45,684 nucleotides of DNA from Solirubrobacterales bacterium (GTDB taxonomy: Bacteria; Actinomycetota; Thermoleophilia; Solirubrobacterales; 70-9). The notes under the pieces were generated by a model. That model was not told the DNA's origin. It saw nothing but the letters and a program-made list of their open reading frames with translations, and made no database searches. The position numbers were made by a program, and so were the translations under genes. This document shows positions 9,929 to 17,977 of the stretch, one piece after another; the stretch's first letter is position 1, and each line of letters starts with the position of its first letter. The stretch is from positions 1 through 45,684 of the forward strand of contig JAGQUQ010000013.1 of NCBI GenBank assembly GCA_020438425.1. Direction: 5' to 3'.

Positions 9929-11068
9929 TCAACCTCGCTTGAAGGCCCAGAAAGCCGGCTTCGGCCGGTTTCGCCAATCGAGCAAGCCCCAATCAGCCTG
10001 CAGGTTATTGGCTTGCGGCGGTTGATCAAGAAGCTGGAACCAACCCAGCGAATATGCCCGTCCGAAGTTGCGTACGAGCCGGAGTGCCCCCCGGGCGTAC
10101 CGGGCCTGATCGCGGCGATTTCCCCAGAACGGGATTACCTCGTTGCGACTCGTCGGCAGCGAGTACTCGGAGACGAAAATCTTCAGGCGCTGGTTTCGGC
10201 CGGGACGGGCCAGATTCCGATCCAGCCAACGAGCAAGCGAGTCGAAATCGGAAAGGTCCGCGGTTCCGAAAGCGGCCGGTCGCCGCGAGAGTTTCGGGTA
10301 CCGGGGTGAGTACGCATTGTGCCCGTAGAGATCCATGCGGGGAGGGCTGCCGTTCGGCAGACGCATCGCCTGGATGAAACGCAACGGTCGGACACTGCCT
10401 CCCGGGATTGTGTTGCCGCCGATCACGAAGTCATTTCGATTGACCGACTTGACTGCCCGGTAGCCGGCTTCGAGGATCCTCGCGTAAGTTCGCGGTCCGA
10501 CCTTTTCCCTGCGGGTCAACTGTCGTTTGCCAACCACCCGTGCCATTGGCATGAAGTTGGCTCGGCGTGAGGGTTCGCTCCAGATCATCCAGTACCGGAC
10601 GTAGGGGTACCGCTTCACGGTGGCGGCGACGAAATCAGCAAAGTCCGATGGCCTTTTCGGGGCCCATCGTCGTTGCCGGTTTCCGTTCGCCCAGCGCGGC
10701 GAGAAGGTGACGTTGACGGCGATTCTTATGCCGCGCGGTCGGGCCAGCTTGATCGCGGTATCCAGGTCTTCCAGCCACTGATAGGCGGGATCCTTCGGGT
10801 TCCGGGGATTGGCGGGCCGGGTCGGGGCCACCGAAGCCCATGAGATTGACATCTGGTAGATGCCGACCCCGAGCTGGGAGTACCGGTTGAAAGCTTCGGG
10901 AGTCGCCGGACCCCAGATGGCTTTGCCAAGGCTCGGTGCCGCTTCAGCCTTCGTGCCGGGAAACAGCGCGAACAGGAGCACAACCAGCGAGAGCAGGAAG
11001 GCCAGGTTCAGACGTGATTTTCGGTTGTCTCGTACCTCGGCCGGGTGACCGTTGCGGGGCTGGATCAC
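9929..11068 (-). CDS. Secreted clan GH-A glycosidase, copy 2
   Basis: 379 aa from GTG 11068, chosen because it precedes a clean signal peptide (NLAFLLSLVVLLFALFP, then TKAEAAPS) and the frame upstream of it lacks protein-like sequence. Motifs parallel copy 1 almost line by line: SLGKAIWGPA, LGVGIYQMSISWASVAPTRP, RYWMIWSEPSRRANF (acid/base Glu near 164), MRLPNGSPPRMDLYGHN and LKIFVSEYSLP (nucleophile near 300). Its stop is 26 bases from the start of copy 1, so the two are an operon of diverged paralogues. No strong Shine-Dalgarno sequence precedes the GTG, so the start is moderately sure. It acts outside the cell, presumably on the local glycan. Confidence 0.78.
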   Translation of the reverse strand: MIQPRNGHPAEVRDNRKSRLNLAFLLSLVVLLFALFPGTKAEAAPSLGKAIWGPATPEAFNRYSQLGVGIYQMSISWASVAPTRPANPRNPKDPAYQWLEDLDTAIKLARPRGIRIAVNVTFSPRWANGNRQRRWAPKRPSDFADFVAATVKRYPYVRYWMIWSEPSRRANFMPMARVVGKRQLTRREKVGPRTYARILEAGYRAVKSVNRNDFVIGGNTIPGGSVRPLRFIQAMRLPNGSPPRMDLYGHNAYSPRYPKLSRRPAAFGTADLSDFDSLARWLDRNLARPGRNQRLKIFVSEYSLPTSRNEVIPFWGNRRDQARYARGALRLVRNFGRAYSLGWFQLLDQPPQANNLQADWGLLDWRNRPKPAFWAFKRG

Positions 11069-11190
11069 TGAAGGAGCTTTCGGTTTTGAAGAGTGGAGCA
11101 AAAAAGGAAACGATGCGGACAGACTCTGAAACACGGCAAGGCCACAATTGGTGCGGCAGCGGTGCGTTGAATCGGGATTCCCCGGCGGAG

Positions 11191-11739
11191 TCAGAGCGCG
11201 CGTCGGCCCAGCCAGCCGGCTCCGATGCCGAGCAGAACCAGACCACCAAGCACCGCAATCATGCCTGGGGGAAAGGACGAGCCCGAGTCTCCGGTGATGC
11301 CGGAAATCGTCTCGTCGAGGGACCTTTCTTCGGCAGGTGATTCCGCCTCGTCGCCGGGATTTCCGTTGGTCGACTTGCCGTTCTGCTGCTTCTTGCGCGA
11401 GTTTCCGCGCTTTTCCTTCGCGCCGGCGGGTCCGATTCCCTGTCCAAAGAGGGGCGCCTGCTCCGAGCGGGCTCCCGGCACACCCGCGGCCGGGTCCCCG
11501 CCGGTCTCCCCTCTGATGGCGTCGACGGGCAAGGCGTATTGCTGGCCGGCCGGTCCGTTGGGGTCTACGTAAACTGCGGCATCTGCCTTGACTCCGGTCG
11601 AAAAGACCAGGAAGAGGAAGGAGAATCCAATGACCCGAACGAGCCGGGACGGCGCTCCTCGAAAGCGTTCCCGGGGGCGAACGCTGGTTGCGGCGTCCAC
11701 CGCGGAGGCAGATGGGTAGGCTCGGTCGACGAATTCCAT
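11191..11739 (-). CDS. Small surface protein with signal peptide, low-complexity linker and C-terminal membrane anchor
   Basis: 182 aa, no recognised domain. A basic N-terminal stretch (about residues 22-36) leads into a hydrophobic core GFSFLFLVFSTGVKADA that ends in a plausible signal-peptidase site. Then comes a roughly 100 aa segment rich in G, P, K, N, S and E without predicted fold, a hydrophobic segment GMIAVLGGLVLLGIGAGWL and a basic tail GRRAL. This resembles a sorting or anchor signal. The ATG (11737-11739) overlaps the ATG of the plus-strand ligase gene at 11738. A minus-strand TATCCT lies 8 bases before the ATG, so the message may be leaderless. The same architecture recurs at 34737-35405 next to a second ligase. 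Confidence 0.65.
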   Translation of the reverse strand: MEFVDRAYPSASAVDAATSVRPRERFRGAPSRLVRVIGFSFLFLVFSTGVKADAAVYVDPNGPAGQQYALPVDAIRGETGGDPAAGVPGARSEQAPLFGQGIGPAGAKEKRGNSRKKQQNGKSTNGNPGDEAESPAEERSLDETISGITGDSGSSFPPGMIAVLGGLVLLGIGAGWLGRRAL

Positions 11740-13669
11740 GATGCGAGAGGATATTCCACTGGGGACCAGTTCTGAAACCGGCCAGCGATTGCGCCTGATC
11801 GCCTTGACCCTGCTCGGGTTCCTGGCCGGGATCAGCGCATTCTTCTTCGGCTTCTATGACACGACGGTCTGGGAACCGATGTTGCTGGCCGGGCTGGTCA
11901 TCCTGCTGGCTTTCTTCGTGGCACGCCCGATGGTGCCGACCGGCGCCGCCGCGATCGCCGCCTGCGGTCTCTTCGGACTCGGGTTCTGGGCGCTGGCATC
12001 GACCGGCTGGGCAGACGCAAACGATCTGGCGGTGACCGAAGGGGCCCGGTGGATTCTCTACGGGGTCTTCTTCATGGTGCTGCTCTACCTGCTGCGGGAC
12101 GAGCTGTCGAGGCGCTGGCTGGTCGGGGCGACGGTCGGCGGAATTCTCGTCATGGCGGTCTACCTTCTGTTCCGGCTGCTGACCGACGATCAAGCTGTCT
12201 CGGACCTGTTCATCGCCAACCGGCTGAACAGTCCCCTTGACTACATAAACGGTGTTGCGACCTACCTGCTGGCCGGATTCTGGCCCATGGTGGCCGTAGC
12301 CGAGAGAGCCAGAAACCACTTCGTGCGGGGTGCCGCATCACTGGCTGCGGTGCAGCTGCTTGTCCTCGCCGTGCTGACCCAGAGCCGGGGCGCGGTTGTG
12401 GCGATCCTCGCATCGACTTTACTCGTGATTGCCGTCGTTCCGGGACGCGTGACCCGGGGCTGCATTCTCCTGGCGATCGCCGTTGGTGTCGGCGTCACGA
12501 TTCCAGCGCTCGCTCAGGTGGTTGATCTTGGTGACGGAGCCCTTGCCGTCGACGACCTGAGATCGGTCGTGACGATGGGACTGCTTGGCGGCCTGATCAC
12601 CGGAGTGGCCGTCGCCTCCGGAAGCTGGTTGGCTTCGGGCGCGTACCGGCGTTCGCCTGACTCCGCTTACACACTCAGGGTCATTTCGGGAGCGGGACTT
12701 GCGGTTGTCTGCGTGCTCGCCCTGGGAGCCACGATCGTCGTAGCCGGAATCAAGAGCGATCAGATCCGGGATCAGGTCGATTCCTTCACTGAGCTCGAGG
12801 AAACGGATGGCGGTTCACGGTTGACTTCCGGCGGGGGCAACAGGTACGACTACTGGCGAGTCGCCGTTCATCAGTTCAAGAACGACCCCCTGACCGGTAT
12901 CGGTGCTGGAAATTATCGTCAGACCTATTACCAGGAGCGAAAGACTTCGGAGGATGTCCAGCAGGCCCACAGCATCGAGCTTCAGGCCCTTGGCGAACTG
13001 GGGCTGATCGGCGGCCTGGCCCTGGTTGCCTTCGTTGGTGCGGTTGGCTTTGGATTCTGGGTGACCGCCCGGGGCGGGCGCGGCGCCAAGGCGGCGGATC
13101 CCGCCCTGGCAATTGCTGCCGGGGGAACCTTCCTCGTCTGGCTTTTCCACACGAGCGTTGACTGGATGCACTTGCTGCCGGGATTGACCGCAGTGGCAAT
13201 CTGCTCCGCCGCCACGTTGCTACCCCCTTTGCGTGCCATCCCTGGTCGGCGTTCCCTGCCGGCAATCGTGGTTGTCGCGGCGCTGGTCGCACTGGTTTCC
13301 GTTCCGGTTCTGAAACAACTCCGCTCGCTCCAGCTTCAGAACCAGGCCATCGAGAAGCTTGAGTCGGACCCTCGTGAGGCTCTCGCGGCGGCGCGGGATT
13401 CGATCCGGCTCGAGCCGTCGCAACGCTCTTACTACTTCCAGGCGGCAGCCCTGGCACGGCTCGGGTTGTATGAACCTGCCAGGGACAGTCTTCTCGCAGC
13501 CGCCGAGAACAACCCGCAGGACTTCGTCGCCTGGAGCCTGCTGGGCGATCTTGCGACCAGACGCGGACTCGACCAGGCCGCGGATCTCTACTACCGTCGC
13601 GCGCTCCGCCTCAACCCGCGTGATCCCGGGCTGATCAGGTTGGCGCAGGACGGGTCAGGAAGTCCCTGA
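11738..13669 (+). CDS. O-antigen-ligase-family membrane protein with C-terminal TPR repeats, copy 1
   Basis: 643 aa. About a dozen membrane segments carry the Wzy_C/WaaL superfamily region: NRLNSPLDYINGVATYL, LTQSRGAVVA, and the large external loop ending in DPLTGIGAGNYRQTYY followed by AHSIELQALGELGLIGG. These proteins use undecaprenyl-diphosphate-linked glycan as donor and polymerise it or transfer it to lipid or protein. After the last membrane segment (about residue 520) come TPR-like helices: DPREALAAARDSIRLEPSQRSYYFQ, GLYEPARDSLLAAAENNPQD and AADLYYRRALRLNPRDPGL. ATG 11738 and ATG 11741 are both possible starts and neither has a good Shine-Dalgarno sequence. The paralogue at 32857 has nearly the same length and layout. 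Confidence 0.85.
   Translation: MMREDIPLGTSSETGQRLRLIALTLLGFLAGISAFFFGFYDTTVWEPMLLAGLVILLAFFVARPMVPTGAAAIAACGLFGLGFWALASTGWADANDLAVTEGARWILYGVFFMVLLYLLRDELSRRWLVGATVGGILVMAVYLLFRLLTDDQAVSDLFIANRLNSPLDYINGVATYLLAGFWPMVAVAERARNHFVRGAASLAAVQLLVLAVLTQSRGAVVAILASTLLVIAVVPGRVTRGCILLAIAVGVGVTIPALAQVVDLGDGALAVDDLRSVVTMGLLGGLITGVAVASGSWLASGAYRRSPDSAYTLRVISGAGLAVVCVLALGATIVVAGIKSDQIRDQVDSFTELEETDGGSRLTSGGGNRYDYWRVAVHQFKNDPLTGIGAGNYRQTYYQERKTSEDVQQAHSIELQALGELGLIGGLALVAFVGAVGFGFWVTARGGRGAKAADPALAIAAGGTFLVWLFHTSVDWMHLLPGLTAVAICSAATLLPPLRAIPGRRSLPAIVVVAALVALVSVPVLKQLRSLQLQNQAIEKLESDPREALAAARDSIRLEPSQRSYYFQAAALARLGLYEPARDSLLAAAENNPQDFVAWSLLGDLATRRGLDQAADLYYRRALRLNPRDPGLIRLAQDGSGSP
11748..11753 (-). promoter_or_regulatory. 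Candidate -10 hexamer for leaderless surface-protein mRNA
   Basis: On the minus strand TATCCT ends 8 bases before the ATG of the small anchored protein, with no Shine-Dalgarno sequence between. The hexamer lies inside the first codons of the divergent ligase gene. The other small anchored protein has the same arrangement (TATCTT, 8 bases, ATG at 34767). No convincing -35 is visible. Confidence 0.3.
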
Positions 13670-13673
13670 CCCG
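13651..13673. terminator. Hairpin spanning the ligase stop codon, between convergent genes
   Basis: CGGGTCAGG (13651-13659) pairs perfectly with CCTGACCCG (13665-13673) around a five-base loop. The ligase stop codon at 13667-13669 is inside the right arm. A second small hairpin, CGGGA-GCT-TCCCG, follows at 13672-13684. The convergent epimerase gene ends at 13693, so these probably serve as a bidirectional terminator. There is no T tract, which is common in GC-rich actinobacteria. Confidence 0.5.
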
Positions 13674-13692
13674 GGAGCTTCCCGCGGCGCGG

Positions 13693-14676
13693 TCAGACGG
13701 CAGTTGCCGTGCCGGAAGAGAACTGCGTGTAAGCAACGACGTCGTCGATGATCTCGTTCAGATCACGGCTGGTCTGCCAGCCAATCTCTTCTCCGACTCG
13801 CGTCAGGTCCGGAATTCTCCGTTCCATGTCCTCGAAGCCGCGTTCGTAGGCTTCTTCGTAGGGCACGAAGACGATCTCGGATTCCGAATTCGTGCGATCG
13901 ATTATGCGACGGGCCAGATCAACTATCGAAGTCTCTTCTTGGGATCCCACATTGAAGACTCGACCGTAGGCAGTCTCGACTTCCAGCATCCCGACCAGGG
14001 CCTCGACGGTGTCAGACACATGGCAGAAGCACCGGCGTTGCTCACCGTCGCCGTACACGGTCAGGGGGCGGCCTGAAAGGGCTTGCGAAACCAGGCGGGG
14101 GATAACCATCCCGTAGCGACCCGTCTGCCTCGGTCCGACCGTGTTGAACAAACGGAAGGTGACAGTCGGGAGCCCACGCTCCCGGTAATAGGCGAGGGCG
14201 AGGAACTCGTCGATTGCCTTGGAGCAGGCATATGCCCACCGGCCCTTGTCTGTGGCCCCGAACGTAAGGTCGCCATCCTCGGCGAAAGGCAGTGCCTGAC
14301 TCTTGCCGTACACCTCGCTGGTCGATGTGAAGAGCACCGGTTTGCCCTTCTTGCTCGCCAGGTTCAAGACGATTTCAGTCAGCCGGATGTTCGTTTCGAG
14401 GGCACGAATCGGACTGTCGACGATCAATTGAACCCCTACGGCGGCAGCCAGGTGGTAGATCATGTCGGCTTCATCGACAAGTTCGGCCATCAACTGGACG
14501 TTGTCCACCGATTCGATCGTGTAGGAGAAATCGGGTGAGTCTTTGAGATGGGAAATATTGTTGATGCTGCCCGTGGACAGATCATCGATTACGTGAACGG
14601 AATGTCCGGCCTTGAGCAATCTCTCCGAGAGATGACCGCCGACAAATCCTGCCCCGCCAGTGATGAGAAGCTTCAT
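13693..14676 (-). CDS. NAD-dependent nucleotide-sugar epimerase/decarboxylase (extended SDR)
   Basis: 327 aa extended short-chain dehydrogenase. The N-terminus KLLITGGAGFVGGHL is the NAD-binding glycine motif, FTSTSEVYG carries the catalytic Ser/Thr, YACSK is the YxxxK catalytic pair, and RLFNTVGPRQ plus YGDGEQRRCFCHVSDTVEAL bind the nucleotide sugar. The fold covers UDP-glucose 4-epimerases, UDP-glucuronate decarboxylases and GDP-mannose enzymes; the pattern fits a UDP-sugar 4-epimerase or decarboxylase, but the substrate cannot be fixed. ATG 14676 is preceded by GAAGGAAA. It is divergent from the GT4 operon at 14816 with a 139-base shared upstream region in which I see no clear operator. 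Confidence 0.85.
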   Translation of the reverse strand: MKLLITGGAGFVGGHLSERLLKAGHSVHVIDDLSTGSINNISHLKDSPDFSYTIESVDNVQLMAELVDEADMIYHLAAAVGVQLIVDSPIRALETNIRLTEIVLNLASKKGKPVLFTSTSEVYGKSQALPFAEDGDLTFGATDKGRWAYACSKAIDEFLALAYYRERGLPTVTFRLFNTVGPRQTGRYGMVIPRLVSQALSGRPLTVYGDGEQRRCFCHVSDTVEALVGMLEVETAYGRVFNVGSQEETSIVDLARRIIDRTNSESEIVFVPYEEAYERGFEDMERRIPDLTRVGEEIGWQTSRDLNEIIDDVVAYTQFSSGTATAV

Positions 14677-14815
14677 TTTCCTTCGCTTTGCGGTTGCTTG
14701 CCCTGCTTAGTCTTCCGGGCAGGGATCAATCGTCGAAACACCATACAGACTCAAAAGTTCCTAAAGACTCACGGCAGTTTTCGGCCCTCATCGGTAGCCT
14801 CAAAGCGGTTCCGAC

Positions 14816-16048
14816 ATGACATCACCAGACTCCATACAGAAAGCGGTTTCAGACCGTCCCGTCCGGGTGCTTCGGGTTATCGCTCGCCTCAACATGGGCG
14901 GGCCGGCCAAGCATGTGGGGCTCCTGAGCGGCCGGCGAATGAACGAGCTCGGCTACGAGACGATTCTGGTTCACGGCTCGCTCGCACCGGGGGAGGATCC
15001 GCTGCTTGACGTGGCCGAGCAGGAGGGTGCCCGAATGATGTACGTGCCCGATCTGAAGCCGCCAATCAACCCAGTCTCGGACCTGAAGGCGCTAGTGAAA
15101 CTGGTGGGTGTCGTGCGCAAGTTCCGGCCGGATGTGGTCCATACCCATACGGCCAAGGGAGGTTTCCTGGGGCGAGCCGCCGCGTTGGGCGTATGGCCTC
15201 GCCCGATCGTTGTCCACACCTACCACGGACATGTACTCGAGGGCTATTTCTCCCGGGCCAAGACTGCCGTTTATCGAACCCTTGAACGCGCCGCGGCGAA
15301 AGTTTCTGACCTGCTGATCGGCGTCAGTCAGGCCACCGTTGACGATCTGGTTCGACTCAGGGTTTCGGCTCCCGAGAAGTTCAAGGTCGTGCCTCTGGGG
15401 CTGGATCTCGACAAGTTCGCGAAGATCGATCCAGTGCCGGACCTCGAAGTTCGCAGGCAGATCGGCATTGATGACGGCGGGCTTCTATTCGTCTACGTCG
15501 GCAGGATCGCTCCGATCAAGCGGCTTGACGTCCTGCTTTCCGCAGTCGGCATGGCACGCAGGGACGGTGCGGACATTGGCCTGGCGATTGTCGGCGACGG
15601 AGAGGCTCGATCGGAACTGGAGGAGCTTTCCCGCCAACTCGGAATCGAATCGTCGGTGCATTTTCTTGGATATCGAAGCGACCTCGAACGAATCAACGCG
15701 GCTGCTGACGCGGTGGTGCTGAGTTCCGACAATGAAGGCACCCCGGTTTCCCTGATCGAGGCGGCGGCATCCGCTCGTCCGGTCGTGACGACTGATGTCG
15801 GGGGCGTGCGTGACGTGGTCACCGATCGGACCGGAATTGTCGTACCAGCCAACGATCCGGCAGCCCTTTCCGAGGGGATGGTTACCCTGGCCCGGAATGC
15901 CGACCTCAGATCCGAAATGGGATCACAGGCCAGGAATCATGCACTCTCGAGCTTTTCGACCGACCGGCTCGTCCGCGACATCGACGGCGTTTACAAGGAC
16001 TTGATCAATCATCGTCGGTCGGATCCAGCTGCCGGTGAATCGACCTGA
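14816..16048 (+). CDS. Glycosyltransferase family 4
   Basis: 410 aa GT-B fold retaining transferase. The N-terminal domain has RVLRVIARLNMGGPAKHVGLL (residues 18-38) and VVHTHTAKGGFLGR. The C-terminal donor-binding domain has VYVGRIAPIKRLDVLL, LAIVGDGEARSEL, and the EX7E-type nucleotide-sugar site NEGTPVSLIEAAASARPVV near residue 302. It adds a sugar, from a nucleotide donor, to the lipid-linked repeat unit on the cytoplasmic face. It is the first gene of an operon, with its TGA directly abutting the ATG of the AsnB-like gene. ATG 14816 lacks a Shine-Dalgarno sequence, so the exact start is less certain than the identity. Confidence 0.9.
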   Translation: MTSPDSIQKAVSDRPVRVLRVIARLNMGGPAKHVGLLSGRRMNELGYETILVHGSLAPGEDPLLDVAEQEGARMMYVPDLKPPINPVSDLKALVKLVGVVRKFRPDVVHTHTAKGGFLGRAAALGVWPRPIVVHTYHGHVLEGYFSRAKTAVYRTLERAAAKVSDLLIGVSQATVDDLVRLRVSAPEKFKVVPLGLDLDKFAKIDPVPDLEVRRQIGIDDGGLLFVYVGRIAPIKRLDVLLSAVGMARRDGADIGLAIVGDGEARSELEELSRQLGIESSVHFLGYRSDLERINAAADAVVLSSDNEGTPVSLIEAAASARPVVTTDVGGVRDVVTDRTGIVVPANDPAALSEGMVTLARNADLRSEMGSQARNHALSSFSTDRLVRDIDGVYKDLINHRRSDPAAGEST

Positions 16049-17977
16049 ATGTGCGGGATCGCCGGATTCGAGTTGCGTGGCGACGACGGCGAGGTCGTTG
16101 GCGGGAGCTTGCTCCACTCACTCAGGAAACGGGGCCCGGACGGTGATTTTTTTGAGCAGCGAGGCGGGTACGGGTTGGTGCAGACCCGGCTCGCCGTCAT
16201 AGATCTCTCGGATCATGTCCGTTACCCGATGTCGAACGAGGATGGCACCCTGTGTCTTGTCTTCAACGGAGAGATCTACGGCTACATGGATCTGCGACGG
16301 GAACTGGAGAGAGCCGGTCACAGGTTTGCGACGGATTGCGACGCCGAGGTCGTGCTTCATGGTTTCGAGGAATGGGGTCCGGAGCTCTTCCCGCGACTGA
16401 ACGGGATGTTCGCGCTGGCCCTGGTCGACAGTCGCCGCAACGAGATCACTCTCGCCCGCGATCGGTCCGGGATCAAACCGCTGGTCATGACCACCGGCCC
16501 GCGATTCGCATTCGCATCCGACGCGATGGCTCTGGTATCCGCCGGACTCAGCGATGGTGACGTGGACCGCGGATCGGTCGCCGAGTTCGGGGCCTTTCAC
16601 TACGTGCCATTCCCGGGAACCGGAATCAAGGACATCGAACAGGTCGAGCCGGGAACCATGGTCACGCGCAGCGCCGACGGCAAGACGGAAGTTCGGCGCT
16701 GGACCCCGTTGTTCTTTGATCAACCACCGGCCAGCCAGGAGGTGGATCTAGCTGAACTCGAAAGCGCTTTACTGGAGTCGGTATCGCGCCAGCTGGTCGC
16801 TGACGTTGAAGTCGGCGTGTTCCTCTCCGGTGGCGTGGACTCTTCCCTGCTCGCCGCATTGGCCGTAGAAGCGGGTGCCCGCCCCAGGGCCTTCACCGTT
16901 TCTTTCCAGGGGCACGGGGACTACGACGAATCCGATCGGGCCGCTCGCCTTGCGGAATCGCTCGGAATTCCCCACCAGATCGAGACGATGGATACCGGAT
17001 TTCTGGAGGCGGTCGAGAGTGTTGCCGGCGCGTACGACGTGCCCTTCGCCGACTCGTCCGCGATTCCGATGCTGGCGCTTTCGCGCTTCGCCCGCTCTGA
17101 AGTCACGGTGGCGATGAGCGGTACCGGCGGAGACGATCTCTTTGCCGGCTACTACAGACACCGAGCCCACAGGCTCCGGTCCGCCATTGGGTACCTGCCG
17201 GATCGCCTGGTCAAGCGCCTGGGTGAGATCGAGGTTGACCAGGGCAGCGAGCGGCGAAGCGGAATCAACCTGGCTCGCTCCTACCTCTCACGCATCGCCA
17301 AAGCGGGAGCGGGCGATGATCACGAGCAGTATCTGGCGCTGGTCGGGGAATCGACCTCGGACCCGGGGCTCGGTGCCATTCGCGGAACCGGGGAGACCAG
17401 GACGGCTTCGGAAGGCGTCGCGTCCCGCCTGGGGCTGGACAACCCTTCCTCGGGCTCGATCTTGCGCGAGATCCAGCGATTCGAGATGAGGTCGTATCTG
17501 CCCGGGGACCTGCTCACCAAGGAGGATCGGGCAAGCATGTCAGTCGGGCTTGAGGCAAGGGTCCCGTTGCTGGACGAGGCGGTTGCGGATTTAGCTGACC
17601 GGATGCCGGACCGCCAGAAGCTGTCACTTCGCGGCGGCAAGCTTCCATTGCGACAGATCGCCGCAAAAAAAGTCCCGGCGGTCGGCGGCGGCGGGCGGAA
17701 GCGTGGATTCGCCGTTCCGCTTCACGATCTGTTCGCCGGCCGTTGGCGAAATGAGGCCGGGACCTGGTTCAGGGAGAGCTCGACATCTTTGATCGACGGA
17801 ACCGCCGCGGCAGACCTGCTCGACTCCGGTACTTCCCATGCCACGGATCTCTGGGCGCTGGCGGCGCTGACCGCCTGGGAGCGACGGCTCGACGAATGTC
17901 GCAGTGCTGCCCTGGAGTTGGGGAAGGGAGTGGCAGGTGACCCGACCGACGAACCCGCCGGTGGTAAGTTCACTTGA
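16049..17977 (+). CDS. AsnB-like glutamine-dependent amidotransferase
   Basis: 642 aa, full length for class-II asparagine synthetase. Cys2 in MCGIAGFE is the glutaminase nucleophile. The N-terminal Ntn domain shows RKRGPDGD, NGEIYGY and ARDRSGIKPL; the synthetase domain shows the PP-loop SGGVDSSLLAAL near residue 259 and SGTGGDDLFAGYYRHR. Asparagine biosynthesis is possible, but its location inside a glycan operon between a GT4 and a WbpP-like epimerase suggests a sugar-acid amidase like WbpS, which makes uronamides. The gene starts directly after the GT4 stop and its TGA overlaps the next ATG by one base, so translation is probably coupled. Confidence 0.9.
   Translation: MCGIAGFELRGDDGEVVGGSLLHSLRKRGPDGDFFEQRGGYGLVQTRLAVIDLSDHVRYPMSNEDGTLCLVFNGEIYGYMDLRRELERAGHRFATDCDAEVVLHGFEEWGPELFPRLNGMFALALVDSRRNEITLARDRSGIKPLVMTTGPRFAFASDAMALVSAGLSDGDVDRGSVAEFGAFHYVPFPGTGIKDIEQVEPGTMVTRSADGKTEVRRWTPLFFDQPPASQEVDLAELESALLESVSRQLVADVEVGVFLSGGVDSSLLAALAVEAGARPRAFTVSFQGHGDYDESDRAARLAESLGIPHQIETMDTGFLEAVESVAGAYDVPFADSSAIPMLALSRFARSEVTVAMSGTGGDDLFAGYYRHRAHRLRSAIGYLPDRLVKRLGEIEVDQGSERRSGINLARSYLSRIAKAGAGDDHEQYLALVGESTSDPGLGAIRGTGETRTASEGVASRLGLDNPSSGSILREIQRFEMRSYLPGDLLTKEDRASMSVGLEARVPLLDEAVADLADRMPDRQKLSLRGGKLPLRQIAAKKVPAVGGGGRKRGFAVPLHDLFAGRWRNEAGTWFRESSTSLIDGTAAADLLDSGTSHATDLWALAALTAWERRLDECRSAALELGKGVAGDPTDEPAGGKFT

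Noticed and set aside
9929..12319. A continuous 796-codon minus-strand frame covering the second glycosidase and more
   Set aside because: Only the last 379 codons are protein-like (signal peptide, TIM barrel). The upstream part is antisense to the ligase gene and to the small surface protein and is full of R/P/G shadow sequence.
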